Assembly (NCBI GenBank): GCA_016703265.1
Contig: JADJCK010000003.1
Location: 496,001 to 560,000, forward strand
Reading direction: 5' to 3'
Length of the DNA: 64,000 bases
Source: a bacterium
GTDB lineage: Bacteria; Krumholzibacteriota; Krumholzibacteriia; LZORAL124-64-63
This document shows, in pieces, positions 45,018 through 53,874 of the stretch. Below the pieces are notes generated by a model. The model searched no databases and was not told the origin of the DNA. It was given only the letters and a program-made list of their open reading frames with translations. The position numbers and the translations under genes were made by a program. Position 1 is the first letter of the stretch, and each line of letters begins with the position of its first letter.

Positions 45018-46049
45018 CTAGAGGCCGTCGATGCGGAGCAGTTCCCAGCCCCCGCCCTCGCGTGGCATCACGAAGACCGCGGACGCGCCGGGATGACGCG
45101 CAAGAAGGGTTGCTGCCTTGTCCGGCCCCAGCACGAAGAGCGCGGTCGAGAGCGCGTCGGCCTCCAGCCCGGTCGGCGCGACGACGGTGACGCTCCCCTC
45201 ACGCGCCACCGGCGCCCCGGTGCGCGGGTCCAGGATGTGGCCGCGGCGGCGGCCCGCGACCTCGACGAACCGTTCGTACTGGCCCGAAGTGGCCACGGCG
45301 CCGTTGCCGACGGCGATCTCCCCGACAACGGACTCCGGGTCATCGGGCGCGACGATCGCCGCCTGCCGCTCACCGTGGCCGAACACCAGGAGGTTGCCGC
45401 CGAGGTCCAGAACGCCCGCAGTGGCGCCGCTTTCGAGCATCGCCTTTTGCGCGACGTCCAGCGCGTAGCCCTTGGCGATACCGCCGAGGTCGAGCGCAAC
45501 GCCCTCGCGCGCGAAGCCGATCGTGCCGGCCACGGTGTCGACCCGCACATGGCGTGCGCCGGTCACCGCAAGCGTGCGCGCGAGTTCATGCGCATCCGGC
45601 TCGCGCGGCGCGCCACCCTGCAGCCCCCAGGCACGCAAAAGCGGCAGCACGGTGGGGTCGAAGGCGCCGTCGGTTTCAACAGCCCAATACAAGGCAGCGG
45701 CGACCACCTTGAGCAGGTCGCCCGGCGCCATCACCGGGCGCGCGGCAGCTTCCGCGTTCACGCGTGCGAGGTCCGAGTCGTCGCGCCAGTTGCTCATCCG
45801 CGCATCGACCAGCGCGAAGGCGGCCCAGGCCGCGTCGAGGGCGGCCAGTGCCGCCGCCTCGCCTGGCGCCGACACGCTGACGGTGGCGATGGTGCCCATC
45901 ACGTAGCGTGCCTCTTCGCGGGTGGCGACTGCGGCGTGCGCAGCCGAAGGTGCCGCAGTGGCCCTCGACGCCAACACCAGCGCGAGTGCGATCGCACCCA
46001 TGCCCGCGACCCGGCGTCCCTGCACGACCCGTGTCGCCGGCGCACTCAC
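45018..46049 (-). CDS. apbE: FAD:protein FMN transferase (ApbE)
   Basis: This 343-residue exported enzyme has a signal peptide (GMGAIALALVLASRATAAPSA), the MGTIATVSV start of the fold, DPTVLPLLRAWGL, GIAKGYALD, DLGGNLLVFG and ATSGQYERFV with the HILDPRTGAPV motif. It attaches FMN to Thr in DxxSGAT motifs of other exported proteins. Its target is probably the FMN-binding protein two genes away, which holds SGAT. It is the last gene of a minus-strand row porin, FMN-binding protein, membrane protein and ApbE, overlapping its neighbour by 4 nt. Confidence 0.95.
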   Translation of the reverse strand: MSAPATRVVQGRRVAGMGAIALALVLASRATAAPSAAHAAVATREEARYVMGTIATVSVSAPGEAAALAALDAAWAAFALVDARMSNWRDDSDLARVNAEAAARPVMAPGDLLKVVAAALYWAVETDGAFDPTVLPLLRAWGLQGGAPREPDAHELARTLAVTGARHVRVDTVAGTIGFAREGVALDLGGIAKGYALDVAQKAMLESGATAGVLDLGGNLLVFGHGERQAAIVAPDDPESVVGEIAVGNGAVATSGQYERFVEVAGRRRGHILDPRTGAPVAREGSVTVVAPTGLEADALSTALFVLGPDKAATLLARHPGASAVFVMPREGGGWELLRIDGL

Positions 46050-46741
46050 GGGCGGTGATGCTTCCGCTGGCGCTTCCGGGCGTGCAGGCCGAGCACCAGC
46101 CCGGTGACCAGCACGACGACGAAGAGCAGCGTGCCGAGGTCGTAGAGCCGTGGCATGAACGGCAGGCCCCAGTGGCCCGCATGCAGCCGACGGGCCAGGT
46201 CGCGCAGGCGATCGCCGCGCGTCGGTGCGACCTGCCAGAGCGACGTCCAGCGCGCGCCGTCGGCATCGCCGAACCAGGCGCCGTACATGGTGACCACGAG
46301 CGGGCGACCGTCGGCCGTCACCGCCAGGCCGAGCGGCGGGTCATCCCGCCCCAGCCGGGGCGGCAGTTCACGGCGATCCCAGACCGCGCCGCCGTCGACG
46401 CTGGCCAGCAGTTCCGTGACGCCGAGCAGCCAGGCGCCGCGGGCCGGCGGCGTGGCGAAGACCAGCGTCAGCGGCAGGTCGGGCGCCGCGGGCAGCGGCA
46501 ACTCGCGCCAGGTGGCGCCGCCGTCGCGCGACTCCTCCAGCAGTGCGGGCGAAGCGCGCAGCAGGCGCTGGGGATCGACAGGGTCTGCCGCCAGGACGCG
46601 CGGCGGCATCGCGCCGCGTCCAAGCCAGGCCGGATGCTGCAGCGCCAGCCCGGTCGCCACCACCAGCAGCGCCCCGAGGGCCAGGAACAGGCCCAGTCCG
46701 TGGTGCGTCGCGCGAACCCTGCGCCTGTCATGGCTGCTCAT
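46046..46741 (-). CDS. PepSY-TM-like membrane protein with large exported loop
   Basis: This 231-residue protein has a membrane segment near the N-terminus (GLGLFLALGALLVVATGLALQ), a long exported region (about 100 residues: PVDPQRLLRASPALLEESRDGGATW, with BNR/Asp-box-like DGGAxW) and a C-terminal membrane segment (LYDLGTLLFVVVLVTGLVLGL). The arrangement with two segments around an exterior domain resembles PepSY-TM proteins in flavin-dependent electron-transfer clusters. It lies between the FMN-binding protein and apbE, overlapping each by 4 nt. I recognise the pattern, not the exact family. Confidence 0.65.
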   Translation of the reverse strand: MSSHDRRRVRATHHGLGLFLALGALLVVATGLALQHPAWLGRGAMPPRVLAADPVDPQRLLRASPALLEESRDGGATWRELPLPAAPDLPLTLVFATPPARGAWLLGVTELLASVDGGAVWDRRELPPRLGRDDPPLGLAVTADGRPLVVTMYGAWFGDADGARWTSLWQVAPTRGDRLRDLARRLHAGHWGLPFMPRLYDLGTLLFVVVLVTGLVLGLHARKRQRKHHRP

Positions 46742-47352
46742 GGTTGCCCTCCATAGCGTGCCTGGGCCAGCAGCAGGGCCTTGCGGACGCCGGCAGCCAG
46801 GGCGCGGCTCGACAGCGTGGCGCCGCTGATGCCGACGATGTCGCGGTTCAGGCGCAGCGGGTCGTCTGCGTCCTTGCCCTCGAACTGGTCGAGGAAGCGG
46901 GTGCGCCTCACGGCATCGCCGCGCGATTCGCGGTAGACCATCACCAGCACCGCCTCGACGCGGCGGTCCGGACCCAGGTGCACCAGGAAGGTGATCGGCT
47001 TGAAGCGGCCCTTCTCCTCGAGCACCAGGGCCCAGCCGAGGCTGCGCCCGCCGCGCGAGGCGCGGTGGAACGTGAACGCGGCCTCGGGCACGTGCCAGCC
47101 AAGCTGCGATTCGAGCGCCGCGCGTTCGTCCACCGTGGGCTCCCACGTCTCCTGCCACTGCCGGTCGGCGTCGGCAAAGACGCGGGCCAGGGCCTGCGCT
47201 TCCGTGAAGTACTCCTTCACGTGCTCGGGCCCGTCGGGACTGGCTTCGGGTTCCGCTGCGCGGGCTGCGGGAGCGCCGGCCACGACGGCCAGCGCTCCCC
47301 ACGCGATCATCGCGACCATCGCGAACACGAACTGTCGGATGCATCGAGTCAT
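46738..47352 (-). CDS. Exported FMN-binding protein (ApbE target)
   Basis: This 204-residue protein has a signal peptide (RQFVFAMVAMIAWGALAVVAGA) and a FMN-binding domain ending with DIVGISGATLSS (Asp171, Thr179), the flavinylation motif of RnfG/NqrC-type proteins. ApbE, encoded two genes downstream, should attach FMN to Thr179. It likely carries electrons outside the cytoplasmic membrane. It overlaps the membrane protein gene by 4 nt and follows the porin gene by 9 nt. Confidence 0.85.
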   Translation of the reverse strand: MTRCIRQFVFAMVAMIAWGALAVVAGAPAARAAEPEASPDGPEHVKEYFTEAQALARVFADADRQWQETWEPTVDERAALESQLGWHVPEAAFTFHRASRGGRSLGWALVLEEKGRFKPITFLVHLGPDRRVEAVLVMVYRESRGDAVRRTRFLDQFEGKDADDPLRLNRDIVGISGATLSSRALAAGVRKALLLAQARYGGQP

Positions 47353-47361
47353 GCGCAGCGC

Positions 47362-48507
47362 CTAGAAGTAGGTCGCGAACGAGAAGAACAAGCGGCCTTC
47401 GGCGTCGCCCTTCTCGCCGCCGAGCGGGGTCCCCTTGCGCCAGTTGTGGTCGATGCGGATCACCGTTTCCTCGGTGGGCCGGAAGTTGGCACCGATGGTC
47501 ACGCCTTCCTCGGCGTCGCCGTCGTGGTCGCTGTCGTAGTCGACCCAGTCGCCGCGCGCCACCAGCGTGACGACCGAACCGGGCAGCAGCTTGTCGTGCA
47601 GCACGTGCCAGTTGGCCTGCACGTAACCGCCGCGCTGGCTCTCGGCCGTGTCCGGCAGCAGGTCGCGGTCGACGTCGGCACTGACCATGACGCCCTCGCC
47701 CTGCAGTTCGAGCGAGCCGATCGTCACCTTCGCATCGAGGGCCGTGATCGCCAGGTTGTGCTCACCGGCCGCATCGTAGGCCCCGCTGTGCGCCGAGAGC
47801 CCCAGGGTGGTGCCCAGCCGCGGGCTGTAGCCGAGGCGGCCGACGATCGCTTTGTTGTCGTTGTTGTCCTGCTTCCTGCTGCCGCGGCCGCCGCGCACGC
47901 GCAGGCGGTCGCTGCCGTCGATGATGCCCTCGTCGAAGCCGTTGACGAAGTACAGCTCGTAGTCCAGTTCGCCCGACCCGCCCACAGTCGTGTTGCCGAC
48001 CAGGCCCATGCCCGATTCGCTGAGCGTGGACGGGGCCAGCTGACGCGCCACGGTGGGACGCTCGGTCAGGTCGTTCAGCGGGCTGTCGTGGAGCAGGTTG
48101 AAGCGGCCGAGAGGGCTGAGCACGACGCCGCCGCGGAAGTTCAGCCCGTCACGCAGCCGGAAGTCCATGACCGCGTACTCGAGCTTCACCTCGCCGTCGC
48201 CGGGTACGTCGCCGCCGTGCTCGAACTCGATCTCGGCCGAGACCGTGACCCGGTCGCTGACGTAGCCGGTCAGGAACGGGATGAAGCGGTACTGGTCGAA
48301 GGTCGTGATCCCGTTCTCGGGGATCTCCAGCTCCATGTCGATGTAGCCGCCGACGGCCACCCCACCGCCGGCCCCGCGCAAGTACGGCTTGTCGTAGATG
48401 CCGCGGACCGGCGCCCCCGGGGCCGCCGTTTCCGGTTCGGCGGCGGCCGCCGCCCCCGCCAGCCCGAGGGCCAACCCCAGTGCGCAGAACGTGTTCCTGA
48501 TGTGCAT
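47362..48507 (-). CDS. Outer-membrane porin-like beta-barrel protein
   Basis: This 381-residue protein has a signal peptide (NTFCALGLALGLAGAAAAA), alternating amphipathic strands (VTVSAEIEFEHGG, LNFRGGVVLSPLGRF, VTLVARGDWVDYDSD) and a terminal Phe in FFSFATYF, as required by the barrel-assembly machinery. It resembles phosphate-selective (OprO/OprP-type) porins. It is first in the row porin, FMN-binding protein, membrane protein and ApbE, so it may carry the electron path through the outer membrane. A divergent ArsR-family gene shares its upstream region. Confidence 0.85.
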   Translation of the reverse strand: MHIRNTFCALGLALGLAGAAAAAEPETAAPGAPVRGIYDKPYLRGAGGGVAVGGYIDMELEIPENGITTFDQYRFIPFLTGYVSDRVTVSAEIEFEHGGDVPGDGEVKLEYAVMDFRLRDGLNFRGGVVLSPLGRFNLLHDSPLNDLTERPTVARQLAPSTLSESGMGLVGNTTVGGSGELDYELYFVNGFDEGIIDGSDRLRVRGGRGSRKQDNNDNKAIVGRLGYSPRLGTTLGLSAHSGAYDAAGEHNLAITALDAKVTIGSLELQGEGVMVSADVDRDLLPDTAESQRGGYVQANWHVLHDKLLPGSVVTLVARGDWVDYDSDHDGDAEEGVTIGANFRPTEETVIRIDHNWRKGTPLGGEKGDAEGRLFFSFATYF

Positions 48508-48679
48508 CCCTGCTCCTCCTGCCGGCGGACCGCACCGTCGGGCGCAGCCGCAGTTGAGATTTTATTGTCACTAAAGTTTTTTGCCGCGACAAACTTCAGG
48601 GCGGGAAAGTGGGCAGCGAGAGCCTCAATGGCAAGTGAAAAAGCGGGAGATTCCCTGCGATCGTTGCCATTGACTGCGA

Positions 48680-48708
48680 TTGACATATCAACTTCATTTG
48701 CACATATT
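48680..48708 (+). promoter_or_regulatory. ArsR promoter with operator-like spacer
   Basis: TTGACA (48680-48685) and CATATT (48703-48708) are 17 nt apart, 39 nt before the ArsR-family ATG. The spacer holds ATCAA-N6-TTGCA (48687-48702), the CAA-N6-TTG pattern typical of ArsR sites, so the protein probably represses itself and releases on metalloid binding. The divergent porin operon reads out of the same gap. Confidence 0.65.
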
Positions 48709-48746
48709 GCCAAATACGCAACCAACCCGACCCGGGGAGATCTGCC

Positions 48747-49067
48747 ATGGACGTCCGTACCCGCAACCACCTGGCCGCCCGCGCCCGCGTGCTGAAGGCC
48801 CTGGCCCATCCGGCCCGCCTGCAGGCCGTCGATGAACTGGCGAAGGGCGAACGCTGTGTCTGCGAGTTGCAGCAGCTGATCGGCTCGGACATGTCGACCG
48901 TCTCGCGTCACCTCGCCATCCTGCGCGAGGCCGGCGTCGTCATCGACGAGAAGCGCGGCAACCAGGTCTTCTACTCGCTGCGCGTTCCCTGCATCCTGAA
49001 CTTCTTCGGCTGCGTCGAGTCGGTGCTGCAGGCCAGCGCCGAACAGTCGGCGCAGGTGCTGGGGTAG
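48747..49067 (+). CDS. ArsR/SmtB-family regulator
   Basis: This 106-residue winged-helix repressor has KALAHPARLQAVDELAKGERCVCELQQLIG, with the ELCVC-type Cys pair in helix 3 (CVCEL) that marks metalloid-responsive members, and STVSRHLAILREAGVV (DNA-recognition helix). A third Cys in a CILNFFGC tail could add a ligand. It begins an operon with the permease gene 4 nt on. The promoter above is likely its own operator. Confidence 0.88.
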   Translation: MDVRTRNHLAARARVLKALAHPARLQAVDELAKGERCVCELQQLIGSDMSTVSRHLAILREAGVVIDEKRGNQVFYSLRVPCILNFFGCVESVLQASAEQSAQVLG

Positions 49068-49071
49068 CCAC

Positions 49072-50364
49072 ATGACGCTTCGCAGGGAACTCAAGCCGTT
49101 CGGGTGGGCTGTCGCGATCTTCCTGGCGCTGTACCACCTGCCGGTCGGCAATGCGCGATTCGACGGCGCCGTGGGCGAATCGCTCGCCCTGACCCGTTGG
49201 TACGCGCGCGAGCACGTGCTGCTGTGCCTGGTGCCGGCGTTCTTCATCGCCGGCGGCATCTCGGTCTTCGTCAGCCAGACGTCGGTGATGCGCTACCTGG
49301 GCGCCGGCGCGCGCAAGGTCACGGCCTATGGCGTAGCCGCCGTTTCCGGCACGGTGCTGGCCGTCTGCTCGTGCACAGTGCTGCCGCTGTTCGCCGGTAT
49401 CTACGGCATGGGCGCCGGCCTGGGGCCGGCCACCGCGTTCCTCTACTCGGGCCCGGCGATCAACGCGCTGGCCATCATCCTGACCGCGCGCGTGCTGGGC
49501 GTGGAGATCGGCGTGGCGCGCGCCGTCGGCGCCGTCGTCTTCAGTGTCGTCATCGGCCTGTTGATGCACTACTTCTTCCGGCGTGCGGAGGCCGAGCGCC
49601 GCCTGGCTGCAGCCGCGCTGCCCGTGGAAGACGAGGCACGGCCGCTGATCCGCACCGCCCTCACTTTCGCCGCCATGGTGGCCGTGCTCGTGTTCGCCAA
49701 CTGGGGCGGAGCCGGCGAGGGCTTCTTTGGTCGCGTGCATCAGGTCAAGTGGTGGATCACCGCGCTGGCCGGCGCCGGACTCGGCGCCGCGATGGTGGCG
49801 TGGTACGGCCTGCGCTGGTGGAAGGCCGTGGTGGTGGCGGCCGCCACGCTGGTTGCCGTCGCACTGCGCCCGCACGACCCCGTCACCGCTTTCACCGTGG
49901 CGACGCTGGCCTTCAGTTGGGCCGTAGCCACTTCGCGCGGCGAACTGGCCGAGTGGTTCGGTGCGAGCTGGGGCTTTGCCAAGCAGATCCTGCCGCTGCT
50001 GCTGGGGGGCGTTCTGGTCGCCGGGCTGCTGCTCGGGCGGCCGGGCCACGAAGGCCTCATCCCTTCGCAGTGGATCGCGCGTGCGGTCGGCGGCAACTCG
50101 CCGCTGGCCAATCTTTTCGCGGCGGTCTCGGGCGCCTTCATGTACTTCGCGACGCTGACCGAGGTACCCATCCTCGAGGGCCTGATCGGCTCGGGCATGG
50201 GCAAGGGCCCGGCGTTGTCGCTGTTGCTGGCGGGACCGGCTGTCTCGCTGCCGAGCATGCTCGTCCTGAGGACGATCATGGGCGGACGCAGGACGCTCGT
50301 GTACGTGGCGCTGGTGGTGGCCCTGTCGGCCCTGACGGGCACGATCTTCGGTGCGCTGACCTAG
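49072..50364 (+). CDS. Permease (ArsP/SO_0444-type)
   Basis: This 430-residue protein has about eight to ten membrane segments and repeated Cys residues in the pore-like part: VLAVCSCTVLPLF at residues 100-112, plus FAAVSGAFMYFATLTEVPI and GPAVSLPSMLVLRTIMGG in the second half. This pattern matches the DUF318 permease family that exports organoarsenicals or heavy metals. The CSC pair should bind soft metals or metalloids. It lies between an ArsR regulator and thioredoxin-like genes, which fits metalloid efflux; the substrate is not proven. Confidence 0.82.
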   Translation: MTLRRELKPFGWAVAIFLALYHLPVGNARFDGAVGESLALTRWYAREHVLLCLVPAFFIAGGISVFVSQTSVMRYLGAGARKVTAYGVAAVSGTVLAVCSCTVLPLFAGIYGMGAGLGPATAFLYSGPAINALAIILTARVLGVEIGVARAVGAVVFSVVIGLLMHYFFRRAEAERRLAAAALPVEDEARPLIRTALTFAAMVAVLVFANWGGAGEGFFGRVHQVKWWITALAGAGLGAAMVAWYGLRWWKAVVVAAATLVAVALRPHDPVTAFTVATLAFSWAVATSRGELAEWFGASWGFAKQILPLLLGGVLVAGLLLGRPGHEGLIPSQWIARAVGGNSPLANLFAAVSGAFMYFATLTEVPILEGLIGSGMGKGPALSLLLAGPAVSLPSMLVLRTIMGGRRTLVYVALVVALSALTGTIFGALT

Positions 50365-50402
50365 CGGGAGCGCAGGCGTGCCGCATGAAAGGAAGTGTAC
50401 GG

Positions 50403-50633
50403 ATGGAGATCCTGATCCTGGGCACGGGTTGCCCCAAGTGCGCGAAGCTGGCCGAGGAAACGCGCGCGGCCGCCGAGGAACTGGGCGTGGCGTTCGAGCT
50501 GCGCAAGGTGACGCAGGTGGCCGAGATCATGAAGTACGGCGTCATGATGACACCGGCCCTGGTCGTCGACGGCGCGGTGAAGGCGGTCGGCAAGGTACCG
50601 TCGCGCGCGGAACTGAAGGCGATGCTGGGTTGA
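50403..50633 (+). CDS. Small thioredoxin-like protein (CPKC)
   Basis: This 76-residue protein is a glutaredoxin/thioredoxin fold with active site GTGCPKCAK near the start and MMTPALVVDG (cis-Pro loop). Members of this small redox family sit beside DUF318 permeases and ArsR regulators. The ATG at 50403 has AAGGAAG 8 nt upstream; an ATG six codons earlier is less likely. It is preceded by the permease and followed by a larger thioredoxin-like gene. Confidence 0.85.
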   Translation: MEILILGTGCPKCAKLAEETRAAAEELGVAFELRKVTQVAEIMKYGVMMTPALVVDGAVKAVGKVPSRAELKAMLG

Positions 50634-50675
50634 GGCCGTGAAGGGCCGGAACAGCCGGCCGAAAGGCGGAATGGC

Positions 50676-51146
50676 ATGAACAGCGGAACTCCTGACCGTT
50701 CACGCGCGCCGTCACGCAAGCACGTGCGCGGCGCGATGGCCCTGGTGATCATGGGCGTGGCCGTGGGGGTCTACGTCCTGCGACCGGCAGCCGGCGAGGA
50801 CCAGGCGTCGCCGGCTGCGGCAGCGGAAGCGACGGCGGCGGGCGCGGCAACGGCCGCAACGTCGGCTCCCCTGCCGCGCCTCGTCGACCTGGGCGCCGAC
50901 AAGTGCGTCCCATGCAAGATGATGGCGCCGATCCTGGACCAGCTGCGCCTCGACTACGAGGGCAGGCTGCGCGTCGATTTCATCGACGTCTGGAAGACGC
51001 CGGAGGCCGGCGAGCCGTTCAACATCAAGCTGATCCCCACCCAGGTGTTCCTGGCGCCCGACGGCAGCGAGCTGTTCCGGCACGAGGGGTTCATCAGCCG
51101 CGAGGACATCCTGGCCAAGTGGCTCGAGCTCGGGTACGCACTGTAG
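50676..51146 (+). CDS. Membrane-anchored thioredoxin-like protein (CVPC)
   Basis: This 156-residue protein has an N-terminal membrane segment (ALVIMGVAVGVYVL), an Ala-rich linker and a thioredoxin domain with DKCVPCKMM and IPTQVFLAPDG (cis-Pro). It should act in the periplasm and draw electrons from the CcdA-like protein encoded next. The row thioredoxin, CcdA and ArsF-like protein suggests delivery of reducing power for arsenic or sulphur chemistry. Confidence 0.88.
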   Translation: MNSGTPDRSRAPSRKHVRGAMALVIMGVAVGVYVLRPAAGEDQASPAAAAEATAAGAATAATSAPLPRLVDLGADKCVPCKMMAPILDQLRLDYEGRLRVDFIDVWKTPEAGEPFNIKLIPTQVFLAPDGSELFRHEGFISREDILAKWLELGYAL

Positions 51147-51167
51147 CGGCGCCGGGGAAGGTCGACG

Positions 51168-51866
51168 ATGCAGCACCTGTTCGAGAACCTGACGGTCGCC
51201 GTTTCCGGCTCCGCGCCCATCGCCCTGCTGGCGGCCTTCACCTGGGGCGTGCTGAGCATCCTCCTGAGCCCATGCCACCTGGCGAGCATCCCGCTCATCG
51301 TCGGCTTCATCCAGGGCCAGGGACAACCGAGCCATCGGCGCGCGCTGGCGCTGTCGACGCTGTTTGCCGTCGGCATCCTGGTGACGATCGCGCTGATCGG
51401 CGTGGTCACGGCCGGGCTTGGCCGCCTGGCCGGTGATATCGGGTCGATCGGCAACGTCGCGGTCGCGGTGATCTTCATCTTCGTGGGCCTGGTGATGCTC
51501 GACCTGGTGCCGCTGGCCCTGCCGGCCCCCGCACGCGTCGGGCTGCAGCGACGGGGAGCCTTCGCGGCCCTGCTGCTCGGCCTGGTCTTCGGCATCGCGC
51601 TGGGGCCCTGCACCTTCGCCTACATGGCGCCGATGCTCGCCGTCACGTTCAAGGTGGCGACGACGAGGGCCGCCTACGGCGCCGCCCTGCTGCTGGCGTT
51701 CGGGCTCGGGCACTGCCTGGTCATCGCGATCGCCGGCGCCGGCTCGGCCTGGGTGCAGCGGACACTGGACTGGAATGCGGAGTCGCGCACCGGCGTCATC
51801 ATCAAGAAGGCCTGCGGGGCGCTGGTGGTGCTCGGCGGGATGTACCTGCTCTACACTGCGCACTAG
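51168..51866 (+). CDS. CcdA/DsbD-type cytochrome c biogenesis membrane protein
   Basis: This 232-residue protein has six membrane segments with the paired cysteines in LLSPCHLASIP and GIALGPCTFAYMAP, which relay electrons from cytoplasmic thioredoxin to periplasmic partners. It serves the membrane-anchored thioredoxin encoded 21 nt upstream. The gene belongs to the ArsR-permease operon. Confidence 0.9.
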   Translation: MQHLFENLTVAVSGSAPIALLAAFTWGVLSILLSPCHLASIPLIVGFIQGQGQPSHRRALALSTLFAVGILVTIALIGVVTAGLGRLAGDIGSIGNVAVAVIFIFVGLVMLDLVPLALPAPARVGLQRRGAFAALLLGLVFGIALGPCTFAYMAPMLAVTFKVATTRAAYGAALLLAFGLGHCLVIAIAGAGSAWVQRTLDWNAESRTGVIIKKACGALVVLGGMYLLYTAH

Positions 51867-51875
51867 GAGAACGTC

Positions 51876-52307
51876 ATGGACCTGCGTCGCGCGATGCTTG
51901 CCCTGCTGCTGGTGATCATGGTGGTGCTCCCGGTGGCGAGTGCACACGCCGCGCCGCCGGTGAGGCTCTACTACTTCCACCGCAACATCCGCTGCACGAC
52001 CTGTGTGGCCCTCGGCGACATCACTGCCTTGGTTGCCGAAGTGACGTTCAAGAAGCAGGTCGCGTCGGGCGAACTGGGCTTCTCGGTGGTCAACTACCAG
52101 GACAAGGGCAACGAGCACTTTGTCGACGATTTCGACCTCGAGCAGCCGTCGGCAGTGCTGGCGGCCTGCCGGGGCGACTCGGTGACGGCGTGGCGCAATC
52201 TCGACCGCATCTGGGAGCTGTCGGACAAGCCCAGGGACCTGGAAGCGTACCTGAAGGGCGAGATCCGCGCCTTCCTGGCCGCGCACGGCCCAGCCAAGCG
52301 CCCCTAA
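51876..52307 (+). CDS. ArsF-family exported thioredoxin-fold protein
   Basis: This 143-residue protein has a signal peptide (RAMLALLLVIMVVLPVASAHAA), then YYFHRNIRCTTCVALG and the fold ending with GDSVTAWRNLDRIW. I recall the family name ArsF (nitrophenyl compound nitroreductase subunit). It is the last gene of the permease, thioredoxin and CcdA operon, 9 nt after ccdA. CTTC could exchange disulphides with the anchored thioredoxin. Confidence 0.78.
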   Translation: MDLRRAMLALLLVIMVVLPVASAHAAPPVRLYYFHRNIRCTTCVALGDITALVAEVTFKKQVASGELGFSVVNYQDKGNEHFVDDFDLEQPSAVLAACRGDSVTAWRNLDRIWELSDKPRDLEAYLKGEIRAFLAAHGPAKRP

Positions 52308-52375
52308 CACGATATTAACATGGCGTCCATTCGGTCATCCGGTTATACAGGTGTGACACGGAAGGATGGGCGCTT

Positions 52376-52759
52376 ATGGATGACATCGCACGTTTCCACC
52401 GGGTCCTCGCCGACACATCGCGGCTGCGCATTCTCTGGCTCCTGTTCAACCAGGCGGAGCTGTGCGTCTGCGACATCACGGCTGCGCTCGGCATGACCCA
52501 GTCCAAGGCCTCGCGCCACCTGGCCGTGATGCGCGGGGCCGGGCTCGTCACTGACCGCAGGGCCGGAGCCTGGGCGTACTACTCGCTGGAGCCGGCCGTC
52601 GGGACCTGGAAGCGCGCGCAGCTGGAACAACTGCGCAGTGCGCTCGCCGCCGACCCCATGGCCTCGCGGGACCTGCGCGAACTCGGGGCCTGCCTCGAGT
52701 GCCGCGCCTGCGGCCCGAATGGCGAACCGACAGTCAACCAGGCCGGGAGCCCCCGATGA
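52376..52759 (+). CDS. arsR: ArsR-family arsenite-responsive repressor
   Basis: This 127-residue repressor has the As(III)-binding motif ELCVCDI in helix 3 and the recognition helix TQSKASRHLAVMR. A C-terminal pair (CLECRAC) could add ligands. Its stop overlaps the ATG of the efflux gene, so it controls the acr3-arsC operon. It is the second ArsR in the window and differs from the first at 48.7 kb. Confidence 0.92.
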   Translation: MDDIARFHRVLADTSRLRILWLLFNQAELCVCDITAALGMTQSKASRHLAVMRGAGLVTDRRAGAWAYYSLEPAVGTWKRAQLEQLRSALAADPMASRDLRELGACLECRACGPNGEPTVNQAGSPR

Positions 52760-53874
52760 ACAACCGATCCCCTGCCGCTGCCGGACTGCTCGGCCGCCTC
52801 TCCTTCCTCGACCGCTACCTGACGCTGTGGATCTTCGTCGCCATGGCCGCGGGTGTCGCGGCCGGCACGCTGTTCCCCGGCTTTGTCACGTTCATCAACC
52901 GGTTCAACGCCGGCACGACCTCGGTGCCCATCGCCATCGGCCTCATCCTGATGATGTACCCGCCGCTGGCGAAGGTGCGCTACGAGGAGATGGGCCCGGT
53001 CTTCCGCAACACGCGCGTGCTGGGCCTGTCACTGGTGCAGAACTGGGTGATCGGGCCGGTGCTCATGTTCGCGCTGGCCGTCATCTTCCTGCGCGGCTAC
53101 CCGGAGTACATGGTCGGGCTCATCATGATCGGCCTGGCGCGGTGCATCGCCATGGTCATCGTCTGGAACGACCTGGCCAAGGGTGACACCGAGTACTGCG
53201 CCGGCCTGGTGGCGGTCAATTCCATCTTCCAGGTGCTGCTCTACTCGGTGTACGCGTGGGTGTTCATCACCGTGCTGCCGACGTGGCTGGGCCTGCCCGG
53301 CGTGGCGGTCGACATCACGATCGGCGAGATCGCGCGCAGCGTGTTCATCTACCTGGGCATCCCCTTCCTGGCCGGGTTTGCGACGCGGTTCCTGCTCATC
53401 CGGGCGCGCGGGCGCGACTGGTACCAGGAGCGCTTCATCCCGCGCATCAGCCCGTTGACCCTGGTTGCGCTGCTGTTCACCATCGTGGTGATGTTCTCGC
53501 TGAAGGGCGAGAGCATCGTGGCGCTGCCGCTCGACGTGGTGCGCATCGCGATCCCGCTGCTCATCTACTTCGTGCTGATGTTCTTCGTCTCGTTCTTCAT
53601 GTCGCGGAAGCTCGGGGCCACCTACGGGCAGACGGCGACGCTGTCTTTCACCGCGGCCTCCAACAACTTCGAACTGGCGATCGCGGTGGCCGTCGCGACC
53701 TTCGGCCTGAACCACGGGGCCGCCTTCGCGGCCGTGATCGGGCCGCTGGTCGAGGTGCCGGTGCTGATCGGGCTGGTCAACGTGTCGCTGTGGCTGGGCC
53801 GGAAGTACTTTCCCGGCGACCCGACCACGGTGAAGGCCGTGCGCAACTGCGCCGGGGAAGGCAGGCGGTCGTGA
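52756..53874 (+). CDS. acr3: Arsenite efflux permease ACR3
   Basis: This 372-residue transporter has ten membrane segments with typical ACR3 signatures: YPPLAKVRYEE, GLARCIAMVIVWNDLAKGD (conserved Cys in segment 4), AASNNFELAIAVAVATFG (Asn and Glu in segment 9) and GPLVEVPVLIGLV. It exports arsenite (and antimonite) by proton exchange. The ATG at 52756 overlaps the arsR stop, and the stop overlaps the GTG of arsC. Confidence 0.95.
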   Translation: MNNRSPAAAGLLGRLSFLDRYLTLWIFVAMAAGVAAGTLFPGFVTFINRFNAGTTSVPIAIGLILMMYPPLAKVRYEEMGPVFRNTRVLGLSLVQNWVIGPVLMFALAVIFLRGYPEYMVGLIMIGLARCIAMVIVWNDLAKGDTEYCAGLVAVNSIFQVLLYSVYAWVFITVLPTWLGLPGVAVDITIGEIARSVFIYLGIPFLAGFATRFLLIRARGRDWYQERFIPRISPLTLVALLFTIVVMFSLKGESIVALPLDVVRIAIPLLIYFVLMFFVSFFMSRKLGATYGQTATLSFTAASNNFELAIAVAVATFGLNHGAAFAAVIGPLVEVPVLIGLVNVSLWLGRKYFPGDPTTVKAVRNCAGEGRRS

